A DNA stretch of 64,000 nucleotides. Origin: Talpa occidentalis (lineage: Eukaryota > Chordata > Mammalia > Eulipotyphla > Talpidae). Numbering within the stretch: position 1 is the first letter of the stretch; the number at the start of each line of letters is the position of its first letter. The DNA is taken from contig NW_023600993.1 in the NCBI RefSeq assembly GCF_014898055.3, positions 20,054,850 through 20,118,849 of the forward strand, in the 5' to 3' direction. The notes under the pieces were generated by a model. It was not told the origin of the DNA. It worked only from the letters and a program-made list of their open reading frames with translations, and searched no databases. Made by a program: the position numbers and the translations under genes. Below, one piece after another: positions 56,201 to 62,200 of the stretch.

Positions 56201-59200
56201 AGAAAAATATCAAATATCAATAGTCTTCTGAAACTATATGCAGATTGCATTAGGAAACTACAGTAAAATTACACAATAAAGAAATTGTGAATTTATAAAA
56301 CAGTCTTTGCTGATCGGTGTCCTACTACTGTCTTGTCCCCCAAAGTAGATGGAATTTCAGATAACTAAGTGTGCCTTATTTCAATAGTTGGATATTAGGT
56401 TATTATAGAAATCCTTCTTTTTTTATTCACCAGAAGCTTAGAGCAAATTTCCACGATGTGCTATATGAACATTTACTCTGCATCTTAAGCATGGGGTAAA
56501 ATGTATCAAGATTACAGGTGACATTTTATTTATTTATTTTTAATTTTTTTTAAAGATTTATTTATTTCTACAAGAGCAGGGTACAGGCCAGATGTGGGGG
56601 AGGGTGAGAAGATTCACCAGAGACAGAGCAGGGAACAGAACAGGCAGACTGATGCAATACACTGCTGAGGGGAGCAGCAGGTGAGACAGGAGACCCTCGC
56701 CGTGCCATGTGGGACACTCGCCAGCCGGCGGGATAGAACCGGTGCTGCAGAGGCTGCAGACAGCTTCACAGCGCGGCCCTCAACTGCCTGCACCACCAAG
56801 GGAGGCCCACAGGTGACATTTTAAAGGGCAGTTTTGGTAGGCACATAGAGAATGGCTAAGGGAGGAAAGTGACCCTAGATAATCTGGGTGGGATGGGTCC
56901 AATCAGTTGAAGGTCCTCAAAGCAGGCTTCTCTGGGATGAAAAGAAAATTACACTTTTGGACAGCAGCCCATGCCCAAGAGTGCCAGCCTGCCCTATAGA
57001 TCTGGGACTTGCCAAATCCACCCCTAAACTCATATTCGCCAATCCCTCACAACATGTTTCTTTTCAATTTTTACTGTTTATTTATTTGTTTTATTATTTT
57101 TATTAATTTTTTTCTTATATCATTTCAGTCCCCATAGTTCTCCTGCCAACATATCTACCCATGAACCATCACCATATTCCTTACATTCTTCCCTCCTCTG
57201 TTTTGAGGCTTCTCCCACCGCCCCTTTGCTGTATGCCTCAGATCTATGGTCAGCTTGCTAGTTTTGACTTTTTCCTGACCTTTGGCTTGGTTCCTCTATA
57301 TTCCACATATACGTGAGACCATCCAATATTTTTCTTTTTCTGTCTGGCTTATTTCACTGAGCATAATCCCTTCCAGCTCATACCAAGTTGCTGCAAATGG
57401 CATGAGTTTATCTTTTTTGATTGCTGAGTAATATTCCATTGTGTAAATAAACAACATTTTGATCCATCCATCTATTCTGAGGGCATTTGAGTTGTTTCCA
57501 TATTGTGGCTATTGTAAATAGTGCTGCAATAAACACAGGAGTGCAGATTTCCTTTTGAATTAGTTGTAACACATTTCAAATGTGCATCTCCTACTGGTTC
57601 TGCTTACTCATGTTCGGTAGAACTGCCCTGGACTATAATTAATAATGTTCTATTGTACTTTTGAAAGTTGCTAAGAGAGTAAATCAGAAAAAGTTGCCAT
57701 CATGAGAAAAAAAAATTTAACTATATGAGTTGATGGATATTAACCTATTGTGGTGATCATTTTGTAATATATACATATATCAAATCATTATGTCATATAC
57801 TTCAATTAATACAATGTTACTTATCAATTATTATTTTGGGAAAATTAAATCTATAAAATGGATATGCATTATAAACCAGAAGACCTAACAGTATCCTTGG
57901 AAAAGTCTCTTAACTTTTCCATTTCTAAATATGATTCTCAGTCCTAAGTGAGTTAAGCTGGTAGATCTGGAGTTTCTGAACTTTTGCTATTCTTTTCTAT
58001 CCAGGAGTGACTTCCTTGCCTAGTTTTCAAGACCTAATCTTATGTGTTTGCTCCAGGAGCCTCCTGAACTATCACCCACATAGCTATTTGATATTTATCC
58101 AAAATTCCTGCCATATACATGTCTTGACTTTCCAAGTAAATATGTTTTTTCAGGACTCAGACCACTATATATAAATTTTTATAACTTTTGCAATATCAAA
58201 AACAATGCTCTGCATTCAGAAGACATTCAACAAATTGTTGATTTTTTCATTACAAATTACAGACTGCGAGAATTTTCCATTTTTCTCTCTGTGATGTTCC
58301 CCTGATAAGCTTGTGGATATGACAGTAGCTCTCCAAGATGAAGCACGCTTACTAAACTAGTAAAAAGAAATCATCATGAAGCTTTAAAATGAATGGTGAA
58401 GACAGAGTTCCCATCAAATAGCGTGGAAGAGAACGAATAAATGCCGGCAAATCTCACACTGTAAAACCATATTTCTCTTATTACTCTTCAGTCTCCCAGG
58501 AACATTCAACTGTGCTTCATTTGCACATAAGGAATATGCTTTCTTCGCCCGTGCTTCAATGCATTTTAAGCAAGAGTCACAAAAATTTCTAATAATCTGA
58601 ATGTAATTGGAGTTTTCCATTGATTCTTCAGATTTCTCCATGCTGTATTTCTTTTAATCCTAAACCTTGTATTCGTTGGTGAAGCTCTAAGCAGCACACA
58701 CTTTAGGAATGTCTGTACCTAACTTTTCTGGCTGAGGAACAAGAGATAAAGGGTATCTGTGTTTACAGCATGCAGACAGTGTCAAAGCAGTGACCCTGCC
58801 TTAAATATTTCTTTTTTTTTTTTAAGATTTATTTTTATTTATTTATACAAGCACTGGGTACAGTCAGAAGCGCAGGAGGGTGACAGAATTCCCCAGGGCC
58901 AGAGTGGGGAGCAGACAGGCAGACTGACGAAGAAATACACTGCTGAGGGAGCAGCGGGCGGCAGGAGAGGTCTGCATGCCATGTGGAACCCTCGCCCGTG
59001 GCCGGGGATCAAACTGGCGCTACAGAGGCTGCGGGCAGTTTCGCATCCCAGCGCTCAACCGCTGAGCCACCTGGGAGGCCCTGCCTTAACTATTTCAATG
59101 TCACAATGCCCTCTACATTGCAATATCACTGCTCTTGTTATACTTTAACTTAAACATTGCACCTTATTGTCCTCATCTGGGTTTTTACCATCTTAACTCT

Positions 59201-62200
59201 GTACTCTACTTATGATCTCTTATTTTGAATGATAATAACAGAAAATTTCACTTTCTTCAAAAGGAAAGTCTTGCTTCACCTTTGTGGAGTATAAAACAAG
59301 ACACAGGTGTGAATTTTATTAGTGATGATTTCTCTGGTGTTATGAAATAAATACTAACATTTGTCTTCACTAGCCTTTTATGAAAATTGCTATAATTATG
59401 AATAAACTAAAATATGAAAGAAAATAGCATGCCCCCCAAGAGATAGGATCCTTTAAATATTGCTTATCAATTGTTTGCTTACCTACTAATTTGAAAAATT
59501 TCAGTAATTCACAATGGATCTCTTTATCAATGTTGAGAATCCATCATGTTCTACTGAACCCACTTATTTCTCTTTCTTTGGCTATTATTTATCACTGGGC
59601 CAGGTAACTGTGTTATTGGTATTAACTGTTCTGGGAGAACATTCCTCTATATTTGAAATGAAACTATCATAATACCATAATACTGCTTAAGAGATAAAAG
59701 ACATAAAATTTTATACCTATGATTTTTCTGTCAGCAATAGGTTAGATATAGATTTTTTAAAATAGCAATTGGTCCCAGTTCAGGTTAACGCCAATTAACC
59801 GCATGTTGTCTTTTGATGAAATGTAATCATATTTCCTTCTCAATTCTAAACCAAAGCTGCATTTTTTCCTTTTAATTAACATTTGTTTATTCTTTTTTTT
59901 CAATATTTTATTTTATATAATTCTTACATCATTTTTCATCTTTGTACAGTGTATGCATTTTCATTTTGGTTAGAACTAGAGTCAAAATAAGGGGGGGGTG
60001 CTATTGTATGGGGAATATAACCAAAATGAAAATGCATACATTGCACAAAGAAGAACATTTGTATATTCTTGAAATGAAAATTATCAGTATGCCTATGGCT
60101 CTTTAAAACTTTGTTTTGAAAAAAGCACATCTCTCTGTCCATACAAAACTGAATGCTCCATAAGGATTCTGAGGCTGGCTAATGCCCGGTGCTTTTATTT
60201 ATTTATTATACATTTATTAACTGCATGAATCACATACAGAGATTTAGTACTAATGAGCCAATTAGTAACAAGTTGTATCAACTGGTTAACAAGTTGTATC
60301 AACAACTATTCTAACATAACCATCGCTCATTTATATAATTGATGCTATCGCTATCTTACAATTTTACACAACCACTGTTTAATTTGTACAGTAGACTCAC
60401 ACATATACCTATTTAATCTTAGAACCCTTGACAGTAGATGATTCTTTCCCTTATTTTACAGGTGAGTGAAAAACCTCTGATTCCTCAAAACTGCCTCCAT
60501 TTGTTTTATATGGTCATGGCTTCATCACTAGATTTCTACAGTTAAAATGTCCTTCCAAATGCTTATTGAACTAGTGATGGATGAAATGGTATCTTGTCTT
60601 AATTTTGCTTTAAAATAATCTGAGGATCGATGGCAGGGAGAAGCTATAGGAGTGGGGGACATAGAGATGATATATGATTGGTCCCAAGTAGCAAATTGTT
60701 GAAACTCAGGGATTGGTAGAGCATCATTCTCTTTACTAAATGTAGGAAATAAACAAAGGGGTTTATTTTTAAAAAGTTGAGAAGTAAAAATAGATAAAAT
60801 AGTCCTTTTCTAACGTGCTCAGCTAATGATGAGCAGTCTTCTGCTATTAGATTTACAAGCTGACTCCACCCACTCCCACATCAGCTGCATCAGTCTAACA
60901 TAAACCAGTTCTCATATCCAACTGGATACTGGTTAAGAAGCTTTGCAGTGCAGAATCTAACAGAAGGCCCCAAATATTAGAGCTAAATAGCTAGGTCTTT
61001 TGCATTGGGATAGTATGAATACAACATGACAACCACAGGATAATGTGTTTCTCATTGTTGCCTGGTATTTACAGCCCGGTAGCAAAAATCACAAGCAAAG
61101 TTAAATCCGTGCCTGTGAGCTTTAACTGTGTTCGGCAAGAACTATCTACCCAAGTTATCTGTTCCTACACACAGAGCTCTGAGATGACCACCAGAACGGG
61201 TCTATGAAATAGACCCTGGGCTCAGCAACAAGGCCATGAAGTTGTGAAAGAGTTTTCCCCCCAAAAGTAAAATTATATTGAATCCTCAACTTCAAGATTC
61301 CACATACGTCAATACAAATTGATCAAAAAGTAGCTCTTTCTTTCAAGTTTTTTTAAAAATGAGTTTGTGGAAAATGCTGTTATTCAAGAAATCAGAGCTG
61401 CCTCTTTTTTGAGATTAACTATAATTTGTCCAACTAAAGCAAGCAAGTCCTTAGCATCCTGGAAAGGAATTTAATGACCAGTTACCCTGTTCACAAATGG
61501 GTGTCATGACCCTATTATTCTCATTTCACCCCAAGAGGGGGAGGAAGGACCCCTTACTAGATCCCTGCTTGAGGATGGATTATGGATCAGGATATAACAA
61601 AGGTGTAGAGGAAAGAAAATAAGAAACAGCAACAGGCACATCACTGGAATCACTCACATGTGGAAATGTGTAGCACTGGCATCCCTTTTTCAAGCTATGC
61701 TAACAAATAAACATAAATATCAAAATAATTGAAAGGTTATTGGCAAGAAAAGTAAAAGCAGATATTTCTAATCTGCATCACAGCACATTATTACCATAAG
61801 CAGTCAGAAAAGCAGTTATACAGATTAATAAGGACAACATGTAGGGCTGATATTGTTTCTTTCTCCAAATTAACATGCAACACTTTCCTCCATATTCCCA
61901 AAAGGTGACATCAGATTGCCGAAGAAATCGAATTTAAGCATTCACTGCTATTTATGAGAAGACCATGATGCAAACTTAAAGAATTGCTAAGTGATCTTTC
62001 TGCTTGCAAACTAGAGATTTGTAATATACAATAAATTATGGGTCAGTTCTTTAGAATCTCCATCATACTGACATTTTAATTTTGAAATATGAAAATGGAT
62101 GTAAATATGTAATTATATAATTCCGAAATACTGCACGGAGTAATTAATGTTTTCTTAGCCTAAGATGAATTATTCTTAAGACAAGCATGAAAAACTTCAG

